64,000 nt of DNA. It comes from Thauera humireducens. Lineage in GTDB: Bacteria > Pseudomonadota > Gammaproteobacteria > Burkholderiales > Rhodocyclaceae. The DNA lies in the NCBI RefSeq assembly GCF_001051995.2, contig NZ_CP014646.1, positions 4,107,755 to 4,171,754 of the forward strand, written 5' to 3'. The translations under genes and the position numbers were made by a program. The notes beneath the pieces were generated by a model, which had not been told where the DNA came from, did not search any database, and saw only the letters and a program-made list of their open reading frames with translations. Positions 9,984 through 18,112 of this stretch are shown here, piece by piece. Each line of letters begins with the position of its first letter. Position 1 is the stretch's first letter.

Positions 9984-10100
9984 GGCCGACGCGCCGGCCA
10001 TCACACAATGGGCAGGGAGATATAACGACAAGTGGCTCCCGGCGCGAAATTCAGGTGAAGACGGCTTTCGAGCCATTGATCAAACAGGGAGGAACAGCCC

Positions 10101-11224
10101 ATGCCTCTGACCATCGGAGTGCTAGCGGAGACTGCTTCCGGCGAACGACGCCTGTCGGTCGTACCGGATGTCGTGAAGAAGTATCTGGGCCTGGGGGCCC
10201 GGGTGGTGTTGCAACAGGGCGCGGGAGTGCCGGCGCACTTTCCGGACGCGGTGTTTGCGGACGTGACGTTTGCCGCGAGTGCGGCCGAGGTGTGCGCGCA
10301 GTCGGACGTGGTGTTCTGCGTGCAACCGCCGACCGAGGACGTGATTGCGCAGCTGAAGCCGGGCAGCGTGCTGCTGGGCATGCTGCAGCCGTGGGCGAGC
10401 GCCGCGCGCGCGCGCCAGCTGGCCGAAGGCCAGATCACTGCGTTCGCGCTCGAACTCCTGCCGCGCATCTCGCGCGCGCAGAGCATGGATGCGCTGTCCT
10501 CGCAGGGCGCGGTGGCGGGCTACGAGTGCGCGCTGATCGCCGCCGACCATAGTCCGAAGTTCTTCCCGATGCTCACCTACGCCGCCGGCACGATCCGCCC
10601 GGCCAAGGTGCTGGTGATCGGCTGTGGCGTGGCGGGTCTGCAGACCATCGCCACCGCGCGGCGCATCGGCGCCATGGTCGAGGCCTACGACGTGCGGCCC
10701 GAGACGCGCGAGCAGGCCGAGTCGCTGGGCGCCAAGTTCGTCGACACCGGCGTGTCGGCGGCGGGCACGGGCGGCTACGCGCGCGAGCTCACCGACGAGG
10801 AGAAGGCCAGGCAGGCCGAGCGCCTGGCCAAGGCCGTCGCCCAGTGCGATGCGCTCATCACCACCGCGGCGATTCCGGGCAAGCCCGCGCCGCGCATCAT
10901 CACCGCCGAGATGGTGGCGAAGATGAAGCCGGGCGCGGTCGTCGTCGACATGGCGGCCGAGACCGGCGGCAACGTCGAAGGCACGGTGGCGGGCGAGAAG
11001 GTCTGGATCCACGACGTGCTCGTGATCGGGCCGGTCAACATCCCCAGCCGCATGCCGGTGCATGCGTCCGAGATGTACGCCAAGAACCTGTTCAACTTCA
11101 TCTCGCCCTTCATCCAGGACGGCGCGCTCGCGCTCGACTGGGACGACGAGGTGATGGCCGGTGCCTGTCTCACGCACGCGGGCGAGTGCGCCACGCCGGC
11201 GTCAAGCAGGTCCTCGGGCTGTAA
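10101..11224 (+). CDS. pntAA: NAD(P) transhydrogenase subunit alpha part 1, PntAA (frameshifted; frame as read fuses into pntAB and ends at 11540)
   Basis: Domain I of the proton-translocating transhydrogenase, binding NAD(H) at the membrane surface. Alanine-dehydrogenase-like N-terminus (GVLAETASGERRLSVVPD), nucleotide motif GCGVAGLQT near residue 175 followed by AYDVRPETREQAESLGAKF, and the VDMAAETGGN motif near 280. The expected end, VRHAGVKQVLGL with TAA at 11222-11224, is in a different frame from the rest of the gene: around 11186 the sequence reads GAGTGCGCC where GAGGTGCGCC would keep frame, so one G appears to be missing. As written, translation continues without a stop through pntAB, giving a 479-residue fused alpha subunit (10101-11540). 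A sequencing error, a pseudogene-type lesion, or a true fusion like the single-chain enterobacterial PntA are all possible. Confidence 0.85.
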
Positions 11225-11237
11225 AGGGAGAACGATC

Positions 11238-11540
11238 ATGGAAGGAATTGCAGCGCTGTATATCTTCATGCTGGCCGCGTTCACGGGATACGAAGTGATC
11301 TCGCGCGTGCCGGTGATCCTGCACACGCCGCTGATGTCGGGCTCGAACTTCGTGCACGGCGTGGTGCTGGTGGGGGCGATGGTGGTGCTCGGCCACGCCG
11401 ACCCGGACGATCCGGTGCAGCTTCTCATCGGTTTCGTCGCGGTGTTCCTCGGTGCGGCCAACGCCGCGGGCGGCTACGTCGTCACCGAGCGCATGCTGGC
11501 GATGTTCAAGGGTGGCAACAAGAAGGAAGGGGGCGCATAA
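11238..11540 (+). CDS. pntAB: NAD(P) transhydrogenase subunit alpha part 2, PntAB
   Basis: A 100-residue membrane protein with three to four transmembrane segments (YIFMLAAFTGYEVI, GVVLVGAMVVLGHA, LLIGFVAVFLGAANAAGGYVV), forming part of the proton channel (domain II). ATG 11238 has a clear AAGGGAG ribosome site at 11224-11230, evidence that it was an independent gene, as in other organisms with a split alpha subunit. The one-base loss upstream puts it in the same open frame as pntAA. Its stop at 11538-11540 directly abuts the pntB ATG, so the three parts are translationally coupled. Confidence 0.88.
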   Translation: MEGIAALYIFMLAAFTGYEVISRVPVILHTPLMSGSNFVHGVVLVGAMVVLGHADPDDPVQLLIGFVAVFLGAANAAGGYVVTERMLAMFKGGNKKEGGA

Positions 11541-12920
11541 ATGGTCAACGGATTCATTCAGGCGTCCTACTTTGCGGTCGCGGTGGTGTTCATCCTGGGG
11601 CTGAAGGCGATGAGCTCGCCGGTCACGGCGCGAAAGGGCATCGTGTGGGCGGGCTACGCGATGGTCGCGGCGACGGTGGTGACCTTCTTCACGCCCGAGC
11701 TGAACAACGTCGGGCTGATGGTGCTGGCCATCGTGTCGGGCGGGGCGGTGGCGTGGTGGAGCGGCAAGACGGTGAAGATGACCGACATGCCGCAGATGGT
11801 CGCCATCTACAACGGCATGGGCGGCGGGGCGGCGGCGGCGATCGCCGCGCTCGAGTTCGCCCGCGGCGAGGTGCATGGCCCGGTGGTGGCCACGCTGGCG
11901 GTGCTCGGTGCGCTGATCGGCTCGGTGGCCTTCTCCGGCTCGTGCATCGCCTACGCCAAGCTGCAGGGCATCATGAAGAACGCTTACCGGCTGCCGCAGC
12001 AGAACCTGGTGAACATCGCGCTCGCCGCGGTCACCGCGCTGCTGGGCCTGGCGATCATCGTGTCGGATGCGCCCGCGTCGGTGCTCATCGTGCTGTTCTT
12101 CGTGCTGGCGCTGGCGCTGGGGGTGGTGCTGACCAGCCCGATCGGCGGGGCCGACATGCCGGTGGTGATCTCGCTGCTGAATGCCTTCACCGGACTGGCG
12201 GTGGGCTTCGAGGGCTACGTGCTGGGCAACCCGGCGCTGATCGTGGCGGGCATCGTGGTGGGCGCCTCGGGCACGCTGCTCACGCAGCTGATGGCCAAGG
12301 CGATGAACCGGCCGATCTCCAACGTCATCTTCACACCGCTGAGCGGCGCGGCCGCGGGCGGCGAAGGCGAGGCGATCGAAGGCACGATGAAGGAGTTCTC
12401 CGCGCTCGACGCCGCCTCGGTGATGCGCTACGCGAGCAAGGTCATCATCGTGCCGGGCTACGGCATGGCGGTGGCCGGGGCGCAGCACAAGGTGTGGGAG
12501 ATGGCGCAGCTGCTCGAAGAGGGCGGCGTGGAGGTCGTCTTCGCGATCCACCCGGTGGCCGGGCGCATGCCGGGCCACATGAACGTGCTGCTGGCCGAGG
12601 CCGGGGTGCCCTACGACAAGATCTTCGATCTGGAGGAGATCAACGCCGACTTCCCGCAGGCGGACGTGGCGCTGGTGATCGGGGCGAACGACGTGGTCAA
12701 TCCGGTGGCGCGCACCGACAAGACGAGCCCGATCTACGGCATGCCGATCCTGAACGTGGACATGGCGCAGAACGTGATCGTCGTCAAGCGCGGCAAGGGC
12801 GCAGGTTACTCGGGCATCGAGAATGCGCTGTTCTACAAGGACAACTGCCGCATGCTCTACGGCAGCGCGCAGCAGGCCATCGGCGAGGTGATCACCCACG
12901 TCAAGGCGCTGGAGGCCTGA
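11541..12920 (+). CDS. pntB: NAD(P) transhydrogenase subunit beta
   Basis: A 459-residue subunit: the N-terminal 260 residues are membrane helices of domain II (proton channel), the C-terminal part is NADP(H)-binding domain III. Visible domain III motifs: VPGYGMAVAGAQ near residue 310, AIHPVAGRMPGHMNVLLAEA near 335, GANDVVNP near 385 and KRGKGAGYSGIEN near 420. With PntAA/PntAB it uses the proton gradient to drive hydride transfer from NADH to NADP+, supplying NADPH. The gene starts immediately after the pntAB stop. No lesion is seen in this subunit. Confidence 0.97.
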   Translation: MVNGFIQASYFAVAVVFILGLKAMSSPVTARKGIVWAGYAMVAATVVTFFTPELNNVGLMVLAIVSGGAVAWWSGKTVKMTDMPQMVAIYNGMGGGAAAAIAALEFARGEVHGPVVATLAVLGALIGSVAFSGSCIAYAKLQGIMKNAYRLPQQNLVNIALAAVTALLGLAIIVSDAPASVLIVLFFVLALALGVVLTSPIGGADMPVVISLLNAFTGLAVGFEGYVLGNPALIVAGIVVGASGTLLTQLMAKAMNRPISNVIFTPLSGAAAGGEGEAIEGTMKEFSALDAASVMRYASKVIIVPGYGMAVAGAQHKVWEMAQLLEEGGVEVVFAIHPVAGRMPGHMNVLLAEAGVPYDKIFDLEEINADFPQADVALVIGANDVVNPVARTDKTSPIYGMPILNVDMAQNVIVVKRGKGAGYSGIENALFYKDNCRMLYGSAQQAIGEVITHVKALEA

Positions 12921-12972
12921 TCCTGTAACCGCCGGCCGTCAGGCTGGCGGGAAGGGCTCAAGCTTAGGTACG

Positions 12973-13017
12973 ATCGGGCCGTAATCGGAGGCATCTTTCC
13001 TCCGGTTGCGGCCCGAT
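12973..13017 (+). promoter_or_regulatory. 19-bp hairpin covering the start codon of the next gene
   Basis: Arms 12973-12991 and 12999-13017 pair over 19 bases with two G-U pairs and a 7-base loop. The last paired bases are the A and T of the ATG at 13016, and the left arm holds a GGAGG motif (12987-12991) that pairs with CCTCC in the right arm. It may block translation of the small gene, end pntB transcription (no T-run follows), or both. Confidence 0.5.
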
Positions 13018-13345
13018 GTCATTTCTGCGTGCTCTGATTCTTGTCGCCCTGTTGGGCGCGTCTGCCGTTCAGGCCCAGCAGGGCGGGCAGCCGGCCGCGC
13101 CCGCCGCCCGCGATGTGGAGCCGGTCAAGCTGCCCGCCGTCCCAGAGTGGCGCCGGACGGACAATTACCGCTTTCCGGCCATCGGCAGGACGGTCGCAGA
13201 CATGCAGAACCTGGCGTACGCGATGCAGTTGCGCGATTACTGCGCAGACCGCCGCGTGAGCGACGATTTCGTGCGCGAACAGTTGACGCGCTTCGGCCGC
13301 CTGACCGGGCGCGACGAAACCTGCGCCAGCTTGATGGACTACTGA
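13016..13345 (+). CDS. Small secreted protein of unknown function
   Basis: A 109-residue protein I do not recognise. It opens with a clean signal peptide (MSFLRALILVALLGASAVQA, cleavage after AQA near residue 20), followed by a proline/alanine linker and a compact charged domain (RRTDNYRFPAIGRTVADMQN) with two cysteines (DYCADR, DETCAS) that could form a disulfide in the periplasm. It ends LMDY. Its start codon is buried in a 19-bp hairpin. It is 95 bases after pntB on the same strand, and its stop overlaps the stop of the convergent EAL gene by 7 bases. Real coding sequence is supported by the signal peptide and frame-wide high-GC third positions. Confidence 0.7.
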   Translation: MSFLRALILVALLGASAVQAQQGGQPAAPAARDVEPVKLPAVPEWRRTDNYRFPAIGRTVADMQNLAYAMQLRDYCADRRVSDDFVREQLTRFGRLTGRDETCASLMDY

Positions 13346-14646
13346 ATGGCCGCGCGCAGGCTGCGTGCGAAGGCCTGTGCGTCGAGCGGCGGCCCGAACA
13401 ACGGTCCCTGCTGCAGGTGGCAGTCGAGCGCGCACAGGAAGTCCTGCTGGGCGCGGGTTTCGACGCCGCGTGCAAAGACCTCGAGCCCCAGTGTCGCAGC
13501 CATGCCTGCCATCGCCTCCACCACTGCTTCGCATTCCTCGTCACGACCGACACCGCGCACCAGGTCAGGATCGAGCTTCACCGCCTTGAGCGGATAGCGC
13601 TTCAGGCGCCGGATGGAAGACATGCCGCGGCCGAAGTCGTCGATCGCGAGCCGGACACCCATTGCCGACAACGTCGTCATTGTCTGCAACAGGGAGGGGC
13701 TGTCCGTCTCCAGGATTCGCTCGTCGAGATCGAGCTCCAGGCGGTCGGGGGCGAGATTGCTGTTCTCGAGTACGAGGCGGACGCATTCCGCAAAGTCGCC
13801 GTGCAACAGTTGTTCGGTGGCGACGTTCACGGTCAGTCGCGGAGGCTGTCGACCGGCAGGGCCCGCGGGCCACAGGCGACCATAGCGGCAAGCGGTGTTC
13901 AGGACCCAGTCGCCGAGGCGCGCGATCAGCTGCGGGTCGCGGAGCGCACCCTTGAAGCGGCCGAAGGGGATCAGGCCCAGTTCGGGGTGCTGCCAGCGCA
14001 GCAAGGCCTCGCCGGCGCACAGTCGCCCGGAGCGGGTCTCGACGAGCGGCTGAAAGTGCAGGGTGAGGTTGCCGTTGTCCAGCGCCGAGCGCAGACCGGT
14101 TTCAAAAGCATCCAGCCCCGACTGCCAGGCGGTGCCCTCGAGCATGCGCGTGCCAGGCAGGGCAGACCGTAGCTGGCTGGACTCGATGTGCGAGGCGAAG
14201 TGCTGCGACGTCGGGTCTGCCGCGAGTTGTCCGAGCCGCTGCGGGTGTGTGCCAGCCGGGCTGAGAATGAGGGCGTGCAGGCCCGGGCGCAGGCGCGGAG
14301 CGCACAACACCTGGAGCTCGCGCGTGCCGCCTTCGGGTAAGGCGACGGTGATCAGGCTGCGGCGCTCGCCCTGGATCAGCAGCCGGGCGCGCACGTCGAG
14401 GAAGGCTTCTTCCGTCGGGAACAGCGCGCTGAGCGAGCGGCCGGCAACCTGTCGATAGTCACGTCCGAGCAGGTGGCAGGCGGCACCGTTGGCGTCGAGG
14501 ATGAACTCGTCGCCGGTGATGATCAGGCCTTCGTCGATGAGCTCGAGAAGTGCGAGATAGACGCCAGCCTCCGCGCCTTCGGAAAGGTCGGGTACGAAGG
14601 GTTCGGCAGGAGATGGCGCGCCGGGCGGGCGTCCTGGAATGTTCAC
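13339..14646 (-). CDS. PAS-EAL protein with altered active site
   Basis: A 435-residue cytoplasmic protein: a PAS-like sensor domain at about 30-140 (LIDEGLIITGDEFILDANGA) and an EAL domain at about 175-430. EAL domains hydrolyse cyclic di-GMP. Key residues present: EAL (GEALLRW), Asn in VNVATEQL, Glu in LELDLDER, the IDDFG pair and the KLD lysine. The conserved Glu of the AEGVET loop is replaced by arginine (FARGVET), which removes a metal ligand and may abolish catalysis, making it a c-di-GMP receptor or scaffold. The start is GTG 14646. No GGDEF domain is present. It converges with the small secreted gene, overlapping by 7 bases. Confidence 0.85.
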   Translation of the reverse strand: MNIPGRPPGAPSPAEPFVPDLSEGAEAGVYLALLELIDEGLIITGDEFILDANGAACHLLGRDYRQVAGRSLSALFPTEEAFLDVRARLLIQGERRSLITVALPEGGTRELQVLCAPRLRPGLHALILSPAGTHPQRLGQLAADPTSQHFASHIESSQLRSALPGTRMLEGTAWQSGLDAFETGLRSALDNGNLTLHFQPLVETRSGRLCAGEALLRWQHPELGLIPFGRFKGALRDPQLIARLGDWVLNTACRYGRLWPAGPAGRQPPRLTVNVATEQLLHGDFAECVRLVLENSNLAPDRLELDLDERILETDSPSLLQTMTTLSAMGVRLAIDDFGRGMSSIRRLKRYPLKAVKLDPDLVRGVGRDEECEAVVEAMAGMAATLGLEVFARGVETRAQQDFLCALDCHLQQGPLFGPPLDAQAFARSLRAAIQ

Positions 14647-14747
14647 GGGCGGCGAATTCTCGAAGGATGTTCAGGATCTACGGCAACGATCCGAGAATAC
14701 TTTACGCCACTGCGCCGCCGATGATCGAATAAGCCGCCCCGAATGCC

Positions 14748-16205
14748 CTATTTCCGGCCCAGGCCTCCAAGCAACACCGCAATGGGGCGTTGCGGGCGGC
14801 GCAGTGGATCGGGTTTGCCCTGCGCTGCCAGCGTGGGCTGGAGCTCGGGTGGAGGGGGCGAACCCGTTGCCGCTGTGGGTTCGTAGGGCTTGCTGAAGTC
14901 GAAGCCGTCCGCCGCGATGGGCGACTTATGCCGCGAGGGGCGCGTGCCGACCGGGCCCGGCGCACGCCCGCTGCTGGCGCGCGGCGTACGGGGCGACTCC
15001 TCGGCCGGGGTGGAGGCCGGCCGCCGGGAACGCGAGCGGCTGCCCGCCTCGAAGAACTCCGGCTCGGGGTCGAAGCCGGGCACGACTTCCTGTGGAATCT
15101 CGAGCTTGATCAGCTTCTGGATCTCGGCGAGGCGGTGCTTTTCTTCCGCGCACACGAGCGACACCGCGTTGCCCTGATGGCCGGCCCGGCCGGTACGGCC
15201 GATGCGGTGCACATAGTCTTCGGCCGTGTGCGGCAGCTCGAAGTTGATCACATACGGCAGTTCGTCGATGTCGATACCGCGTGCCGCCACGTCGGTGGCG
15301 ACCAGTACGCGCAGCTTGCCGCTCTTGAAAGCCTCGAGTGTTTCGGTGCGTTGTTGCTGCCCCTTGTCGCCGTGGATGGCGTCGGCGGAGATGCCGTGGC
15401 GTTCGAGGAAGTGCGCAAGCCGGCCACAGGCGAGCTTGGTGTCGACGAATACCAGCGCCTGGGTGTCGGGCTGGTGGCGCAGGAGATGCGCCAGCAGGTT
15501 GCGCTTCATACCTGATGACACCGGATGCACGCGGTGGGTGATCGTCTCCGACACCATGTTGCGGCGAGCGACCTCGATCAGCTGCGGGTTCTTCAGCATC
15601 TGGTCGGCGAGTTTCTTGATCTCGTCGGAGAAGGTGGCCGAGAACAGCAGGCTCTGGCGATTGGCCGGCAGCAAGGCGAGGATGCGCTTGATGTCGGGAA
15701 TGAAGCCCATGTCGAGCATGCGGTCGGCTTCGTCGAGCACCAGCACTTCGACCTGGGACAGGTTGATCGATTTCTGTTCGACGTGATCCAGCAGGCGGCC
15801 CGGTGTGGCGATGACCACCTCGATGCCGCGGCGCAGCTCGGCCTGCTGGGGCTTGATGTCGACCCCGCCATAGACGCAGATCGAGCGCAGCGGCAGATGC
15901 TTGCTGTAGGTCTTGACTGACTCGTAGACCTGCATCGCCAGCTCGCGCGTGGGCGCGAGGATCAATGCGCGCGTGGCGTGGCGTGCCGGCGAGGTGCTGG
16001 TGTTGGCGTGGCGGGCGATGCGGTGCAGCAGCGGCAGGGTGAAACCGGCCGTCTTGCCCGTGCCCGTCTGGGCGCCGCCCATGACATCGTGGCCGGCAAT
16101 GACGGTGGGGATGGCCTGGCGCTGGATCGGCGTCGGCTCGGTATAACCGGCGTCGGCGACGGCCTTGAGAAGTTCGGGTATGAGGCCGAGATCGGCGAAA
16201 CTCAT
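14748..16205 (-). CDS. rhlE: DEAD-box ATP-dependent RNA helicase RhlE
   Basis: A 485-residue RNA helicase that unwinds short duplexes during ribosome maturation and RNA decay. Motifs in order: Q motif (PTPIQRQAI) near residue 23, AQTGTGKT near 45, PTRELA near 90, DEAD near 155, SAT near 189, ATDVAARGIDID near 305 and HRIGRTGRAG near 333. After about residue 375 a basic, serine/arginine/proline-rich tail replaces the fold, as in other RhlE/RhlB proteins, probably for RNA binding. ATG 16205 gives MSFADLGL, the usual RhlE start. It stands alone, 128 bases from rlmM. Confidence 0.95.
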   Translation of the reverse strand: MSFADLGLIPELLKAVADAGYTEPTPIQRQAIPTVIAGHDVMGGAQTGTGKTAGFTLPLLHRIARHANTSTSPARHATRALILAPTRELAMQVYESVKTYSKHLPLRSICVYGGVDIKPQQAELRRGIEVVIATPGRLLDHVEQKSINLSQVEVLVLDEADRMLDMGFIPDIKRILALLPANRQSLLFSATFSDEIKKLADQMLKNPQLIEVARRNMVSETITHRVHPVSSGMKRNLLAHLLRHQPDTQALVFVDTKLACGRLAHFLERHGISADAIHGDKGQQQRTETLEAFKSGKLRVLVATDVAARGIDIDELPYVINFELPHTAEDYVHRIGRTGRAGHQGNAVSLVCAEEKHRLAEIQKLIKLEIPQEVVPGFDPEPEFFEAGSRSRSRRPASTPAEESPRTPRASSGRAPGPVGTRPSRHKSPIAADGFDFSKPYEPTAATGSPPPPELQPTLAAQGKPDPLRRPQRPIAVLLGGLGRK

Positions 16206-16333
16206 GGGTGCCTTTGGGGTGGACGCGGTCGACAGCCGACCGCCGGATTGCGGAAACCCGGATTATACACAGCACACAAAACCGTTACGGGACAGGGGCT
16301 TCGCACATGCCAGCGCTCCCTTCCCCTGTGCGC

Positions 16334-17428
16334 TCAGCGTTTGAGCGTGAGGAAGGCCGTGACCTCCTCGCGGTCGTGGTACAGGTGCTTGATCCGCAGG
16401 TCGAAGGGGCCGACGCTGTTGAGCCGCTTGCGGATCAGCTCGCGGCATTGCTCCACCGCCTCGAGCCGCCGCTTCATCGGCAGCTTGAGGTTGAAGACGG
16501 TGTAGCGGCAACGTCCGGTGGCGATCCACTCGGCCATCAGGGAGGCGATGCGCGAGGGCTGTTCGACCATGTCGCACACCATCCAGTCCACCGCGCGCTG
16601 AGGGCGCCAGGTGAAGCCGTCGGCCTTCAGGTGCTCCACCATCTCGGTCGCCATCACGCTGTCGCGCAGCGGACCGTTGTCGATGGCAGTGACGCGCAGG
16701 CCGCGATGCACCAGCTGCCAGGTCCAGCCGCCCGGGGCCGCGCCCAGGTCGACCGCGCGCTGGCCGGCGCGCAGGATGCTCTCGCGCTCGTTGTCATCGA
16801 GCAGGGTCATGAAGGCCTCGGCGAGCTTCATCGTCGAGCGGCTGGGGGCGTTCGAGGGCATGCGCAGGCGCGGGATGCCCATCGGCCACGGCGCGCACTG
16901 GTCGCTCTGTCCGGCGGCCAGCCAGGCCGTGGTGGCGTCGGTGAACAGCACGTGCAGCACGGGCAGGCCGGTGCGGCTGCTGCGCAGGCAGCCGGCCTTC
17001 TCGAGTGCCTTGGTCAGGGGTTCGGTAAAGCGCTTGCAGAAACCGGAACGCTGCTTGGCTTCATCGGTGTCCGGGGTTTCGAGCACCACGCTGCAGAAGC
17101 GTTGTCCCGAGGCCTTTACGGCTTCGACGATGGGGGTGGCGCGATCGCGCTCGGGCAACTCCTCGACGCGTGCGAACCACGGCAGCAGCTGGCGGGCGAA
17201 GCAGGGGCGGCGCCAGTCCGTGGCGTTGCCGAAGCTGCCCAGCGGCGTGGGTTCGAAGGTCTCGAAGACGACGTAGCCGGTATCGGGCTGGGCGCGCACG
17301 TAGCCGATCAGGCCGGCTTCGGCTGCGAGGTCGTCGAGCTCTCCGGCCAGTTCCTTCTCGAAGCCGGCGCGGCAATAGCCGATCAGGCCCGAGCTCAGCA
17401 GGCCGGCGGCGGGGGTGTGTTGATTCAT
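16334..17428 (-). CDS. rlmM: 23S rRNA (cytidine-2498-2'-O)-methyltransferase RlmM
   Basis: Methylates the 2'-OH of C2498 in 23S rRNA with S-adenosylmethionine. The 364-residue protein has a THUMP-like N-terminal half (LIGYCRAGFEKELAGELDDL) and a Rossmann methyltransferase domain with DLGAAPGGWTWQL near residue 213, VDWMVCDMVEQP near 270 and FNLKLPMKRR near 310, giving the K-D-K-E tetrad of 2'-O-methyltransferases. Length and architecture match E. coli RlmM (366 aa). The gene is followed on the same strand by rhlE, also an rRNA-related gene, though 128 bases intervene. Confidence 0.95.
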   Translation of the reverse strand: MNQHTPAAGLLSSGLIGYCRAGFEKELAGELDDLAAEAGLIGYVRAQPDTGYVVFETFEPTPLGSFGNATDWRRPCFARQLLPWFARVEELPERDRATPIVEAVKASGQRFCSVVLETPDTDEAKQRSGFCKRFTEPLTKALEKAGCLRSSRTGLPVLHVLFTDATTAWLAAGQSDQCAPWPMGIPRLRMPSNAPSRSTMKLAEAFMTLLDDNERESILRAGQRAVDLGAAPGGWTWQLVHRGLRVTAIDNGPLRDSVMATEMVEHLKADGFTWRPQRAVDWMVCDMVEQPSRIASLMAEWIATGRCRYTVFNLKLPMKRRLEAVEQCRELIRKRLNSVGPFDLRIKHLYHDREEVTAFLTLKR

Positions 17429-17533
17429 CGGGATGGGGCGCGTGGGCGCGATAGGATGGCGGGGCCCGGTTCGACGGGCGAGGCTGCCGATGATAAGCCG
17501 CCGCGACCGCGCAGGCGAGCGCGGATGTGTTCG

Positions 17534-17914
17534 TCAGCGTGTCGCGGGCTTGGGTGTGTCGTTGGCCGCCGTGCCGTTCGTCGGTGCGGGCGCAGTCCTG
17601 GCTTCGCTCGGGACGAGCTTGGACGGCACGATGTCGAGCTTGTGTTCCATCATGTAGTCGTTCATGTCGCGCCATCCGGCGAAGACCGCGGCCTTGTCGG
17701 CTGCGGTGTTGAGGGTGTAGCAATCTTCGAGCGAGCGTCCCGAGTGGCGGCATGCGCCGCCGATGGCGCGCCCTTCGGCCTCCTTCGCCGCAGCTTCGCG
17801 CGCGGGGTTCGGGAGTTCGAGCAGGTCGGCGAGCATGTCGCAGCCGCCCAGCGCGGGCAGCAGGGCAATGAGGACGATCGCGTGCAGCAACGGCAGGAAG
17901 GGCGTGGGGCGCAT
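17534..17914 (-). CDS. Small lipoprotein of unknown function
   Basis: A 126-residue protein starting at ATG 17914 with a type II signal peptide: hydrophobic HAIVLIALLPAL followed by the lipobox LGGC, so Cys near residue 24 becomes the lipidated N-terminus. The mature part has an alanine/glutamate helix, a pair of cysteines (GACRHSGRSLEDCYTLN) probably linked in the periplasm, and KAAVFAGWRDMNDYMMEHKL. It ends in a low-complexity tail rich in Thr, Ala and Pro. The CRHSGRSLEDCY and AVFAGWRDMNDYM pattern looks like a conserved small domain, but I cannot name it. It is divergent from the UgpB-like gene and upstream of rlmM. Confidence 0.75.
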   Translation of the reverse strand: MRPTPFLPLLHAIVLIALLPALGGCDMLADLLELPNPAREAAAKEAEGRAIGGACRHSGRSLEDCYTLNTAADKAAVFAGWRDMNDYMMEHKLDIVPSKLVPSEARTAPAPTNGTAANDTPKPATR

Positions 17915-18052
17915 GGGGTCGGACCGGATGAGGGCTTGAGGGGTATAACGGCAGGGCCGCGGGGATCTTGAAGAGGCGTCCGGCGCGGCGGCGTCGCGGC
18001 GCAATCGTCACGGATGTTACAACTGAGACCTCTCAAGGCAAGGCGCCCGCAC

Positions 18053-18058
18053 TATAAT
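18053..18058 (+). promoter_or_regulatory. Consensus -10 element for the UgpB-like gene
   Basis: A perfect TATAAT at 18053-18058, 54 bases before the ATG at 18113, in the divergent gap with the lipoprotein gene. The sequence 17 bases upstream has no good -35, so it may need an activator. Confidence 0.45.
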
Positions 18059-18112
18059 CCGCGCGTCCGATTATGGGCGCCTGCCCGACCTCTCTTATCA
18101 AGCGGCATCTCC

